From: a virus
IMG/VR virus record: IMGVR_UViG_3300017772_002829
Span: 1-34,571 of that record
Strand: one strand, 5' to 3'
DNA: 34,571 nucleotides
The notes below the pieces were generated by a model, which saw nothing but the letters and a program-made list of their open reading frames with translations, did not search any database and had not been told where the DNA came from. The translations under genes were made by a program, and so were the position numbers. Shown one piece after another: positions 1 to 6,471 of the stretch. Within the stretch, counting starts at the first letter, position 1; every line of letters starts with the position of its first letter.

Positions 1-908
1 CCAGCAATACTACGGTCACGTAATTCGTAACACATTGAAGTAGCTAGTGCATACTTGGCACTAATTTCTGTAGACTGCATAGTTTTAACTTTGCCATCTA
101 GCACTTCAACTGGATCTGGCAAGTCACCTGCAATCTTACGGTGTGCCATAAACTTAACTGCAACACCTTCGCCTACACAACCTGCAACCAAATCTGTTTG
201 CAACCCATCGCCTAAGTCATCTGCATCTTCAATAAGTTCTGAAGTAAATGTCCATGCACGTGGCGTAGCAAACCCACGTGAGCTTGACGCTGGATCAAAG
301 TTATAAAGATCGTTTTTAGCAAACGACAAGTAACCTACAACATCTGCATCTATATCATGTTGCACTGCCCAATTCAACCAATCTTGGAAATCAACACGTA
401 GTTCAAAGTGAACAAAACGATTCTCAAGTGGCTTAGGCATACGGTATGTAACACCTTTGTCTGTTTCACGATTACCTGCGGCAATCATTACAACATTGTC
501 TGGTAGTTCATATTGGCCAATTCGACGGTTAAGAATAAGCTGGTAACCTGCAGCTTGCACACTTGGAGCGGCTGAGTTCATCTCATCTAAGAATACAATA
601 ACTGTATCATATTGTGCGGCAACTTCTTTGCTAGGCAAATCAGCTGGCGGTAACCATTTCATTACACCTGACTCTACATCAGGCACAGGATAACCACGCA
701 AATCAGTTGGCTCAAACAATGCAAGACGCATATCAATAACTAGAGTTGAACCTAGTTCGCCTGAGTCGCCAATGCCTTGCACTAGCTCTGATTTACCAAT
801 TCCTGGAGGACCCCATAAAAATACAGGACACTTCTTTTTAAACGCTCGTGTAATGAGGGTAGTTGCTTCACTAATCTTAACGGTACGTGTTTCAGTAATA
901 GTTGACAT
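1..908 (-). CDS. MoxR/CbbQ-type AAA+ ATPase (3' end outside window)
   Basis: This gene is cut at its C-terminus by the window edge; about 302 residues are visible. Walker A is GPPGIGKS at residues 33-40 and Walker B is VIVFLDE at 103-109. A sensor-1-like AAGN follows, in an order typical of MoxR/CbbQ AAA+ proteins. These ATPases remodel or activate partner proteins, often with a VWA-domain protein encoded next door; any partner would lie beyond position 1. The start at 908 is chosen because AAGGA precedes it at good spacing. An in-frame ATG six codons upstream (926) has no ribosome binding site. It lies downstream of its own promoter (944-972) and of the 50-aa ORF at 976-1128. The family is clear; the substrate is unknown. 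Confidence 0.88.
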   Translation of the reverse strand, partial: MSTITETRTVKISEATTLITRAFKKKCPVFLWGPPGIGKSELVQGIGDSGELGSTLVIDMRLALFEPTDLRGYPVPDVESGVMKWLPPADLPSKEVAAQYDTVIVFLDEMNSAAPSVQAAGYQLILNRRIGQYELPDNVVMIAAGNRETDKGVTYRMPKPLENRFVHFELRVDFQDWLNWAVQHDIDADVVGYLSFAKNDLYNFDPASSSRGFATPRAWTFTSELIEDADDLGDGLQTDLVAGCVGEGVAVKFMAHRKIAGDLPDPVEVLDGKVKTMQSTEISAKYALATSMCYELRDRSIA

Positions 909-943
909 TTTTTCTTCCTTATTCATAGTTGACTTATATATAC

Positions 944-972
944 ATGTTACAGTATTTGCACTCAGTTGTCAA
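944..972 (-). promoter_or_regulatory. sigma70-type promoter for the AAA+ ATPase
   Basis: On the minus strand TTGACA (967-972) is followed by a 17-bp spacer and TAACAT (944-949). The site lies between the 50-aa ORF stop and the ATPase start. The -35 is perfect and the -10 is weaker than in the other promoters of this window. Confidence 0.7.
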
Positions 973-975
973 GCC

Positions 976-1128
976 TTAATTGCCTAACAGTTGAATTAAA
1001 TACCACCATGTATATTCCTTGCTGTTTTCAACGCCAAACATCCACAATACATCAATCCACCCTAGAGCAAATATCATAAGTAATGTGCCTGCGAAAACGT
1101 CTGAAATTGTAGTTTTTAAAGTTGACAT
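976..1128 (-). CDS. small membrane protein, 50 aa
   Basis: A 50-residue ORF beginning MSTLKTTISDVFAG. It has one hydrophobic stretch (about residues 10-32, rich in L, I, F, W and G) that could span the membrane once, then a short polar part and a second aromatic/hydrophobic end. AGAAAGAAG precedes the ATG at 1128. A strong promoter lies just upstream (1153-1193), so this is the first gene of that transcript, with the AAA+ ATPase downstream. I recognise no family. The promoter, ribosome binding site and full use of the gap support a real gene. Confidence 0.6.
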   Translation of the reverse strand: MSTLKTTISDVFAGTLLMIFALGWIDVLWMFGVENSKEYTWWYLIQLLGN

Positions 1129-1152
1129 GTAAATCTTCTTTCTTTTATTAAC

Positions 1153-1193
1153 TATACTTACAGTATACAGTAAGATGTCTTACTTGTCAACCT
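1153..1193 (-). promoter_or_regulatory. promoter cassette with operator-like palindromes (copy 1)
   Basis: On the minus strand TTGACA (1185-1190), 17 bp, TATACT (1162-1167). Two overlapping inverted repeats are built in. An 18-bp near-palindrome (1157-1174; one mismatched pair) covers the -10, and a 7-2-7 palindrome (AGTAAGA/TCTTACT, 1169-1184) fills the spacer. The 41-bp block recurs at 15513-15553 with one difference. Confidence 0.85.
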
Positions 1194-1204
1194 TTTTAGT
1201 CAAG

Positions 1205-1230
1205 AAAAAACCCTTGCATTACAAGGGTTT
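1205..1230 (-). terminator. intrinsic terminator after tRNA-Asn
   Basis: On the minus strand AAACCCTTG (1222-1230), a 5-nt loop and CAAGGGTTT (1208-1216) form a perfect 9-bp stem followed by more T residues. It ends the long unit running from the 5840 gene through tRNA-Asn and insulates it from the promoter at 1153-1193. Confidence 0.9.
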
Positions 1231-1241
1231 GTAATTTTATT

Positions 1242-1317
1242 TGGCTCCTTCTGCTGGGCTCGAACCAGCGACAAATTGATTAACAGTCAATTGCTCTACC
1301 AACTGAGCTAAGAAGGA
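1242..1317 (-). tRNA. tRNA-Asn(GTT)
   Basis: A 76-nt cloverleaf. The acceptor pair is TCCTTCT/AGAAGGA, the D arm reads AGCTCAGTTGGTAGAGC, and the anticodon loop CTGTTAA carries GTT (Asn, codons AAC/AAT). The T arm has GGTTCGAGCC, the discriminator is G and the 3' CCA is encoded. It sits between the Smr gene and an intrinsic terminator, so it is probably processed from the upstream mRNA. AAT/AAC-rich phage genes could benefit from it. Confidence 0.97.
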
Positions 1318-1324
1318 ATAAGGA

Positions 1325-1648
1325 TTAAGTGTTAAATTTAGCAACTAACTTAGCTAAATCTTCTGCTGTTGCTAATCTACTTGGTTTTGTAACAGGTTTA
1401 TCATACTTTTGTGCTTGTTGATTTTTCTTTAATTTAACTAAAAAAGATCCTGTATTACGTCCATCTTGTTCAACTGCTATTGTTAATGGATTTCCATTAA
1501 CCCAACCTTTGATTTCTTCTGACATTTTGCCGTGTCCAGTTATTACTATAATCTTTTTAAAGCCTTTTGCATACGATAATTCAACTGTATCATTAAACTG
1601 CTTCCATGCATCATGCACTTTGTATCCATGTAAATCTAATTTTTTCAT
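1325..1648 (-). CDS. Smr (small MutS-related) domain protein
   Basis: A 107-aa protein. Residues 4-8 are the LDLHG signature of Smr domains, followed by the helix-rich A..F.....A..G pattern, IIVITGHGK near residue 37 and a G-S-F-L-V-K-L end near residue 75. Smr domains are nucleases or nucleic-acid-binding modules acting on DNA or mRNA. The usual second signature, GxG, is present as GHGK. A basic tail of about 30 residues follows. The start at 1648 overlaps the stop of the 1839 gene by ATGA and has AGAGAG upstream; the longer reading frame upstream lies inside that gene and is rejected. It is the last protein gene before tRNA-Asn. Confidence 0.8.
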   Translation of the reverse strand: MKKLDLHGYKVHDAWKQFNDTVELSYAKGFKKIIVITGHGKMSEEIKGWVNGNPLTIAVEQDGRNTGSFLVKLKKNQQAQKYDKPVTKPSRLATAEDLAKLVAKFNT

Positions 1649-1839
1649 ATCTCTCTTTTTATTACGAATTCCATTCCATGCGAATTCCCTACATACACAC
1701 CGGTCTTTGTTCGTTTGAACCAAAGTGGAACACCGTTGAGTAATACTCTTATTGAGTCTTTTGTTATGCTGACTATTGTTCCTTCAGCGGTTGTTTCGTG
1801 GTCTGTGCAATAAACATCAACTGTGTCGTCGATCTTCAT
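1645..1839 (-). CDS. hypothetical protein, 64 aa
   Basis: A 64-residue protein beginning MKIDDTVDVYCTD. The alternation of short beta-prone stretches (TVDVYC, EGTIVSIT, SIRVLL, PLWFKR, VYVG) looks like a small SH3-like or OB-like barrel, but I do not recognise a family. The ATG at 1839 overlaps the stop of the nitroreductase-like gene by ATGA. The alternative TTG at 1851 is less likely. The stop overlaps the Smr start the same way, so the three genes are probably translationally coupled. Confidence 0.65.
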   Translation of the reverse strand: MKIDDTVDVYCTDHETTAEGTIVSITKDSIRVLLNGVPLWFKRTKTGVYVGNSHGMEFVIKREI

Positions 1840-2498
1840 TTGGTTAACCAACTTACATACAAACCTGGATCTGGTCGTCTTAAATTTGCATGCTCATTTG
1901 TTGGAAATACTTTTTGTTTGTTAGTTCTTGGATCAAGATAACTTGTTGCTTCATCATCTTTATAACCAATTCCTAATAATACAGTAGGTTCATCTGGATC
2001 TCTTTGACCTGGATTTAATGCTGCCGCAATGTTTTTCTTGCCATCTTCTAGTTCGTTCATACAACCACAGTAGCCTGTGCTAAGTCCACGTGCCGCTGCA
2101 CTCCATACCATAAAACTACTTGCAATACCTATTTCTAAGTTAGCCATTCTATGAAAAAAGCCTTCTTTATGTGCACCTTCATACTGACTGTATTCTTCAT
2201 CTTCAACTGGACGTCTAGGAGTAAATGCTAATAGCCATGGTGCTAATGTTTGTGGATTACCAAAATCATTTTCTACTGTTCTGTCACTATCTCTGTGAGT
2301 GTTTGCAAATATTGTATGTCTTGCTTCAACATCACTCCAGTCTAATACCTTAATAGTGTAAGGCATCATTGCTTGTTTGCTTGGCACATGATTGTGTAAA
2401 TCATCTAGCATAGATTGAATTGTTTCTTTTGTTACTTCTTTATCAGACCAAGCAAATGTTGTGCTTCGGTTTTCTAACATATTTTTCCATGTTTCCAT
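1836..2498 (-). CDS. nitroreductase-family-like protein
   Basis: A 220-aa protein. The N-terminus has the NRSTTFAW context resembling the R-R-S-x-R-x-F motif by which nitroreductases bind FMN phosphate. The centre has a long helix region (FHRMANLEIGIASSFMVWSA) and the C-terminal half has the LLGIGYKD context typical of the family, with a proline-rich tail. Nitroreductases are FMN-dependent NAD(P)H oxidoreductases of nitroaromatics, quinones or flavins. AAGGGGA precedes the ATG at 2498. The assignment rests on overall pattern; several family residues are replaced, so it could be a divergent relative with another flavin role. Confidence 0.6.
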   Translation of the reverse strand: METWKNMLENRSTTFAWSDKEVTKETIQSMLDDLHNHVPSKQAMMPYTIKVLDWSDVEARHTIFANTHRDSDRTVENDFGNPQTLAPWLLAFTPRRPVEDEEYSQYEGAHKEGFFHRMANLEIGIASSFMVWSAAARGLSTGYCGCMNELEDGKKNIAAALNPGQRDPDEPTVLLGIGYKDDEATSYLDPRTNKQKVFPTNEHANLRRPDPGLYVSWLTK

Positions 2499-2509
2499 CG
2501 TAGTCCCCT

Positions 2510-2842
2510 TTAATCTTTATTCTTAAGCCAACCTTCTGTGCCAGCTAGTCTTGCCATAAATGCATCTTGTTCACTAAACAAGACCATTACTTGCTTATCG
2601 ATGTAATATGGATGTTGCATTTTACTTTGTAAGTCCATCAAATTTCCTGCTAGTTTTCCTGGTGTCTCCACAGTCCAACTTCTACATTTTGTTTTTAATA
2701 AACTAACACCTTTTTTTGTTAGTCTCAGAGAGCTCGGCGTTTGAAATAAAAGTCTAGCACTATTACCTATCTTTGTTACATTAGGTAATAGTTTTACTAG
2801 TAATTCATTTTGTATTGATTTGATCTCTGGTAATTTTTTCAC
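2510..2842 (-). CDS. hypothetical phage protein, 110 aa
   Basis: A 110-aa basic protein beginning (V/M)KKLPEIKSIQNELL. The middle (TPSSLRLTKKGVSLL, about residues 35-49) followed by YYIDKQVMVLFSEQDA resembles a small protein family I recall from T4-like cyanophages, with no known function. The best start is a GTG at 2842 overlapping the upstream gene by 38 bases; no ATG in frame precedes the conserved region. No catalytic motif, membrane segment or signal peptide is visible. Confidence 0.65.
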   Translation of the reverse strand: MKKLPEIKSIQNELLVKLLPNVTKIGNSARLLFQTPSSLRLTKKGVSLLKTKCRSWTVETPGKLAGNLMDLQSKMQHPYYIDKQVMVLFSEQDAFMARLAGTEGWLKNKD

Positions 2843-3107
2843 CTTCTAATAACCTAACTACTGTAAATGACTCTGTATTGAATTTCTTATTCAATCTATC
2901 TGCTAAATTAAAAGCATGGCCACTGTTACTAAAGCTAACTTTTTTATACTTGGGCCCTGGATAGTTTACCAGTGTATTCATTGTTCGTAGGTTGATTGGT
3001 TTATTGTTATGGTAAACGGCGTATATTGCCTCCGCATCTAAGATTTGCTCTGTATCGTAATTCTTATCAACAATCTCTAACATAATATTGGGTTTAGGTC
3101 TTGCCAT
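2805..3107 (-). CDS. hypothetical protein, 100 aa
   Basis: A 100-aa protein beginning MARPKPNIMLEIVDKNY. It is mixed alpha/beta with basic patches (PKYKKVSF, DRLNKKFN) and no recognisable catalytic motif. The start at 3107 is preferred because GGAGAG lies about 10 nt upstream; an in-frame ATG at 3128 has no ribosome binding site and lies within an inverted repeat (3118-3147). Its end overlaps the start of the 2842 gene. Confidence 0.6.
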   Translation of the reverse strand: MARPKPNIMLEIVDKNYDTEQILDAEAIYAVYHNNKPINLRTMNTLVNYPGPKYKKVSFSNSGHAFNLADRLNKKFNTESFTVVRLLEGEKITRDQINTK

Positions 3108-3117
3108 ACTTTTCTCT

Positions 3118-3147
3118 CTCCTATACATGTATTTAGCAAGATAGGAG
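3118..3147 (-). promoter_or_regulatory. inverted repeat able to mask the ribosome binding site of the 3107 gene
   Basis: On the minus strand CTCCTAT (3141-3147) and ATAGGAG (3118-3124) can pair across a 16-nt loop. The downstream arm contains the AGGAG that serves the ATG at 3107, so the hairpin would hide it. Only 7 bp; functional role is inference. Confidence 0.4.
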
Positions 3148-3161
3148 AATTAAGTGCTGTT

Positions 3162-3527
3162 TTATTGGCTAATTAACCTAAAATTAACTCCTGAGTAAAT
3201 GTTACAAGTTATATTATTTTCAGTGTTAACAATAACAATACTGAACTCACTTGTTTCTTCGTTTAGTGCTAAAACTATCTCACTAAACACTTCTGTATCC
3301 ATTAATGCCGTGCCTTGTGCAATAGGTAGTTGCCCACGTTGATAAAGTATAGCCTGAACCATAGCAGTGTCTGTGCATGGCACATCTCTGTTGATTCTAT
3401 AAATTTGAGGTAATACTAATTGTTCTTCTTCTACATTAGGTTCTACAGTTTCTGCTTTGGTATTCGATGCAAATACCATTAATGTAATAACCATTAATAT
3501 TGATACTAACGTTCCTTTAATTGTCAT
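3162..3527 (-). CDS. secreted or periplasmic hypothetical protein with signal peptide
   Basis: A 121-aa protein with a typical Sec signal: positive start MTIKG, a hydrophobic core (LVSILMVITLMVFA) and a likely cleavage near SNTKA-ET at residues 21-26. The mature part is acidic at its start (EPNVEEEQ) and holds two cysteines (in VPCTDT and ITCNIY) that could form a disulfide in the periplasm. I do not recognise the family. AAGG precedes the ATG at 3527, which overlaps the upstream gene. Exported phage early proteins may act on the host envelope; that role is inference. Confidence 0.65.
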   Translation of the reverse strand: MTIKGTLVSILMVITLMVFASNTKAETVEPNVEEEQLVLPQIYRINRDVPCTDTAMVQAILYQRGQLPIAQGTALMDTEVFSEIVLALNEETSEFSIVIVNTENNITCNIYSGVNFRLISQ

Positions 3528-3969
3528 CTTTTTTTGCCTTCTTTAATTGTAAATTCATATCCCATTCAGTAAAGTATGGTCCTTGGTATTCATATTTATC
3601 TAGTGTTTCTGCTTTAGGGCAATACGCATGTTGCCAGCCCATGCCGTGATATCTTAATATATAATATCCTGCGGCGTATGTAGTTTTACCTTTTTCTGTT
3701 TTACGAAACAAAGGTAAACTATCGTGTGTTATTGGTATTACCACACCGCTATTTGTAGGGTATCCGTTTAATGACTGAGTTTGAGTTTTTGTATCAATCT
3801 TACGTTCAGCAGTTTTAAATCCATCTAACGTATCTAGCATAGTAATACTTTTGTCACGTTGATCAAAAAATTCAAAGACATCGTTCTGCCTGCGAATAGT
3901 TCCTATCTTACTAGAACTAGATTCTACAATCCAAAACTTGTCTTTGATTAATTCTTTGGTAGTGAACAT
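3517..3969 (-). CDS. hypothetical phage protein, 150 aa
   Basis: A 150-aa soluble protein beginning MFTTKELIKDKFWIVE. The N-terminal half suggests a beta-rich fold (FWIVE, KIGTIRRQ, VFEFF) and the middle holds a GYYILRYHG segment; the C-terminus is lysine-rich. It resembles, from memory, a hypothetical protein of T4-like cyanophages. The start at 3969 is just past the stop of the preceding gene and is the first ATG; a GTG at 4035 would overlap that gene by 65 bases and is rejected. No function can be assigned. Confidence 0.6.
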   Translation of the reverse strand: MFTTKELIKDKFWIVESSSSKIGTIRRQNDVFEFFDQRDKSITMLDTLDGFKTAERKIDTKTQTQSLNGYPTNSGVVIPITHDSLPLFRKTEKGKTTYAAGYYILRYHGMGWQHAYCPKAETLDKYEYQGPYFTEWDMNLQLKKAKKDDN

Positions 3970-3970
3970 A

Positions 3971-4309
3971 TCATAGACTTTTATGAGTGTTGTCACAGCG
4001 TGGTAAGTTTTTACTTTGTCCACACCAACATACACTTCCTATACGTTTCACTTCTGTAACATTTGCTACACGGAAACTTCTAAATCCGTTAGCATTTGTA
4101 TCCCATGCAACAAGAACTTCTTCGTTTATTTTACGAACTTTTTCTTGTGTTACTGCTTCGTCTTTCTTTGCAGGTGGTAACACGTGTGGACTAAGAGTGC
4201 AACTCATAACACGTTTGTCACCATTTATTTTATTAAAGGTGACTTCCATAATTTGTGTTTGTAGTTTACGTTCTAGTTCTTCACGTTCAATAATTAACTC
4301 AGATGACAT
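3971..4309 (-). CDS. phage protein with C-terminal CDGSH-like iron-sulfur motif
   Basis: A 112-aa protein. Residues 1-90 match a small beta-rich protein I recall from T4-like phages (MEVTFNKINGDKRVMSCTLS; later VAWDTNANGFRSFRVANV). The last 20 residues add C94-W-C96-x2-S-x3-P-x-C105-D-x2-H109, which fits the CDGSH pattern CxCx2(S/T)x3PxCDG(S/A/T)H except that Gly is Asn. CDGSH motifs bind a 2Fe-2S cluster through three Cys and one His. GGGAGG lies just before the ATG at 4309, which overlaps the upstream gene. The ligand set is visible; cluster binding and redox or sensing role are inferred. Confidence 0.7.
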   Translation of the reverse strand: MSSELIIEREELERKLQTQIMEVTFNKINGDKRVMSCTLSPHVLPPAKKDEAVTQEKVRKINEEVLVAWDTNANGFRSFRVANVTEVKRIGSVCWCGQSKNLPRCDNTHKSL

Positions 4310-4562
4310 GTCCTGCCTCCCTAATACGAGCCTTCCAAGCACCACCTTTTTGTTGCTCTTCGAGCTGTAGCCTAACCCATTGTAGTGTTGGCTCTTTGAT
4401 GTGTGCTTCAATTGTAGGATTAACTTCCATTGATTGAATCAGTTGTGCGATTTGTGTTTCTGTTAAACCATTTAATGTCATACTGCTATCCTCTTGTGGT
4501 TGTGTTAAGTGATTAAATACATTTGTTAATTTTTTATTTCTTTTGCTTTTACCAGTTGCCAT
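4299..4562 (-). CDS. hypothetical protein, 87 aa
   Basis: An 87-aa protein with a basic N-terminus (MATGKSKRNKKL) followed by a predicted helical region (about 32-47, TETQIAQLIQSMEVN) and a second helix containing WVRLQLEEQQKGGAWKAR. It could bind nucleic acid or a protein partner, but no family is recognised. It starts three bases after the exonuclease stop and overlaps the next gene by 11 bases, placing it in the same operon. Confidence 0.6.
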   Translation of the reverse strand: MATGKSKRNKKLTNVFNHLTQPQEDSSMTLNGLTETQIAQLIQSMEVNPTIEAHIKEPTLQWVRLQLEEQQKGGAWKARIREAGHVI

Positions 4563-4565
4563 AAA

Positions 4566-5558
4566 CTATACTCTATATGCTTTGTTTAGATATTCTGCAT
4601 GATCGTTTGCTCGTTCACTTAGTCTTACCATATCCCACTTACCACATAGTTTCATAAAGTGTATGCCTACTTGTGACTTAGGTTCTTTCTGCACTTGTTC
4701 AACAATAGCATTGTCAAGCTCTGTTTTAATATAGTCAGGCTGTGCTGTAAGATCAATAATGTGCATGTTACGTTGATAGTCTTCTAACACACGATGCTCT
4801 TCACCATTGTGATCAGTCCAACGTTGTAGCATAAAGTTATTCCAGTTATAGCCTTTGTTGTCTTTATCAGCAAATGCTTCTAACATACCTACTTTGTTCT
4901 TAGTGCCTTTCTTACGAGCACCTGGACATGCACTAAACACATTGTCACTAGTGTCACCTCGTATACACTTCTCAAACAACAACCACTGTGGGTCGCCTAA
5001 CTCTTTAGGTGCTTTAGTTTTCTTGTCCATAACAGGCTTACCACGGTCATCAAAGATACCTTCAGTTGTAATAAGTTGTCCTGTAATACCATTGTATTGT
5101 GATACATTCTCGTTAAGCAATTGATAAAAGTCACTGTCACTACTTACAATGCAATGCTTGTCGTTAGGATGATTCTGTATCCAACGTGCAATAAAGTCAT
5201 CTGCTTCACACTGTTTGTTCTGCAATACTGTGCAATTAGTTCTACGTTCAAAGAAGTCTTTTAGTTCATCAAACGCTTCCCAAAACATACGATCTTCTTC
5301 TTGTTCACGTTCGCTGAGTGCAGCACGTGCCACAGCACGATTCTTCTTGTAAGGTTCGTATGCATCTTTGCGCCAGCTACGACCTTCTAAGCATAGCACA
5401 ATATGACTACCATTTTGGTTACGCCATACTTTATTAATGCTGTTAAACATAATAGCGTATGCCATTCCTACTTTATCTCTTGCGTCTGCTCCACGTTGAA
5501 CTACGTGCCTAGCACGAAAAAACATGTTAGCTGCGTCTACTAAAATATAACTCAACAT
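4566..5558 (-). CDS. rnh: 5'-3' exonuclease / RNase H (FEN/PIN family, T4 rnh-like)
   Basis: A 330-aa protein with the metal-binding acidic residues of flap-endonuclease family enzymes: D8 in LVDAANMFF, E118-A-D-D121, D141-S-D143 in SSDSDFYQL, and GDTSDN at 201-206. These enzymes remove RNA primers and 5' flaps at the phage replication fork; T4 RNase H is the model. Length fits T4 RNase H (about 305 aa). AGGAG precedes the ATG at 5558. The genome also supplies a sliding clamp (25007-25756), the expected partner. The family is firm; the RNase H name is by analogy with T4. Confidence 0.88.
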   Translation of the reverse strand: MLSYILVDAANMFFRARHVVQRGADARDKVGMAYAIMFNSINKVWRNQNGSHIVLCLEGRSWRKDAYEPYKKNRAVARAALSEREQEEDRMFWEAFDELKDFFERRTNCTVLQNKQCEADDFIARWIQNHPNDKHCIVSSDSDFYQLLNENVSQYNGITGQLITTEGIFDDRGKPVMDKKTKAPKELGDPQWLLFEKCIRGDTSDNVFSACPGARKKGTKNKVGMLEAFADKDNKGYNWNNFMLQRWTDHNGEEHRVLEDYQRNMHIIDLTAQPDYIKTELDNAIVEQVQKEPKSQVGIHFMKLCGKWDMVRLSERANDHAEYLNKAYRV

Positions 5559-5573
5559 CGTTCTCCTAAATGA

Positions 5574-5840
5574 TTATACTTCTTCTGATATTTGTTTGCA
5601 AAGTGTTGTAAACCATAAGTCAACAATCTCTTCTTCATTGTCGCCTGTATAGCCTGCTTCGAGTAATTGTCTAACAAATAAGTTATTCCATTCAAGTTCA
5701 AAGTATCCATCACCTGGATTCTCTTTATCAAATTTAACTTCCAATACTTTAACATACGGTTCACCTCTAGCAGTAGCTTTGTCTTTATCAGACATGCCAG
5801 GGTCTTTCTTCTTAAACAATTGCTTAATCTTATTGATCAT
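5574..5840 (-). CDS. hypothetical phage protein, 88 aa
   Basis: An 88-aa protein with a lysine-rich start (MINKIKQLFKKK), then GEPYVKVLEV and GYFELEWNNLFVRQLLEAGY. I recall this small family from marine T4-like phages, where it is of unknown function. It is the first gene after the strongest promoter in the window (5863-5891) and has AGGAG before its ATG, so it should be highly expressed early. The acidic C-terminus (DNEEEIVDLW) is probably helical. Confidence 0.75.
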   Translation of the reverse strand: MINKIKQLFKKKDPGMSDKDKATARGEPYVKVLEVKFDKENPGDGYFELEWNNLFVRQLLEAGYTGDNEEEIVDLWFTTLCKQISEEV

Positions 5841-6471
5841 GCTTTTCTCCTAATGTGTTACTATTATAAGACATCTTGAACTGTTTGTCAAGTGATAGTT
5901 TTCTAAAGTCTAAGTCGTTGCCTTTTCGATTATACCACATGTCAAATGTATCTGTTTTCCAGAGTGCTTGTCTATTATTGCTTTTCTTTGGAGCCATACT
6001 ATACCATATATTCCAATAGTATTCTGCACGTTCTTTATTACCCATGCGTTTATGATAGTAAAAGTTCATTCTTGGGTGTGTTCGTTCCCTAGTAGTTTCC
6101 CACATGTCTGCATGTTTTTGTCTATCTAATTGCTTGTATAACTCAGGATTATCTAATCGTCCTGTATACTTACCAGTCTTATGATTAGGATTGGCTTTGC
6201 CACCAAGTGAACCTCCATGTTCAGGTAGTTTATTAAAATATTCATTATTTTTTACAACATCAAACTTTTCACTGTAGAATTTACACATATCTTTAAATCT
6301 TTTTTCATCATTAGATTCAAAAAGTATTTCAGTATCATAGTCGTATCCATGTAGATCTAAATGTTTTAACCAACCTACGCTTGATCCGTTATAAACATTT
6401 AAATCTCTAGTGGTTTGTCCTAAGTATTTCTTTCCAGTTTTTCTGTGTGTGAAATGATATAGTTTTACCAA
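5830..6471 (-). CDS. putative GIY-YIG-like homing endonuclease
   Basis: About 213 aa. Residues 2-20 (KLYHFTHRKTGKKYLGQTT) match the GIY-YIG layout, with YHF in place of GIY and YLG in place of YIG, followed by Y-N-G-S...W..HL..HG as in phage GIY-YIG enzymes. A glycine/asparagine stretch (GGSLGGKANPNHKTGKY) and a basic C-terminal half could contact DNA. Such genes are selfish elements that copy themselves into sites in related phages. There is no ATG; the best start is TTG at 6471, overlapping the metK stop, with GGGAG upstream. It sits between metK and a strong promoter, a typical insertion in an intergenic gap. Superfamily is likely; activity is inferred. Confidence 0.65.
   Translation of the reverse strand: MVKLYHFTHRKTGKKYLGQTTRDLNVYNGSSVGWLKHLDLHGYDYDTEILFESNDEKRFKDMCKFYSEKFDVVKNNEYFNKLPEHGGSLGGKANPNHKTGKYTGRLDNPELYKQLDRQKHADMWETTRERTHPRMNFYYHKRMGNKERAEYYWNIWYSMAPKKSNNRQALWKTDTFDMWYNRKGNDLDFRKLSLDKQFKMSYNSNTLGEKHDQ
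5863..5891 (-). promoter_or_regulatory. consensus sigma70-type promoter
   Basis: On the minus strand TTGACA (5886-5891), 17 bp, TATAAT (5863-5868): both hexamers perfect. It lies inside the 3' end of the homing endonuclease gene and drives the 5840 gene and the unit ending at the terminator 1205-1230. AAGATGTCTT across the spacer/-10 is the reverse complement of the element in the 1153 and 15513 promoters. Confidence 0.9.

Noticed and set aside
3970-4035. GTG-started extension of the 150-aa gene
   Set aside because: Would overlap the CDGSH-tailed gene over 65 bases; the ATG at 3969 right after its stop fits better.
5552-5764. 70-aa frame overlapping the 88-aa gene at 5574-5840
   Set aside because: No ribosome binding site or promoter fit; the 88-aa frame has both and matches a phage family.
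5941-5960. TTGACA and TATAAT inside the homing endonuclease gene
   Set aside because: Only 5 bp apart, so not a functional promoter pair.
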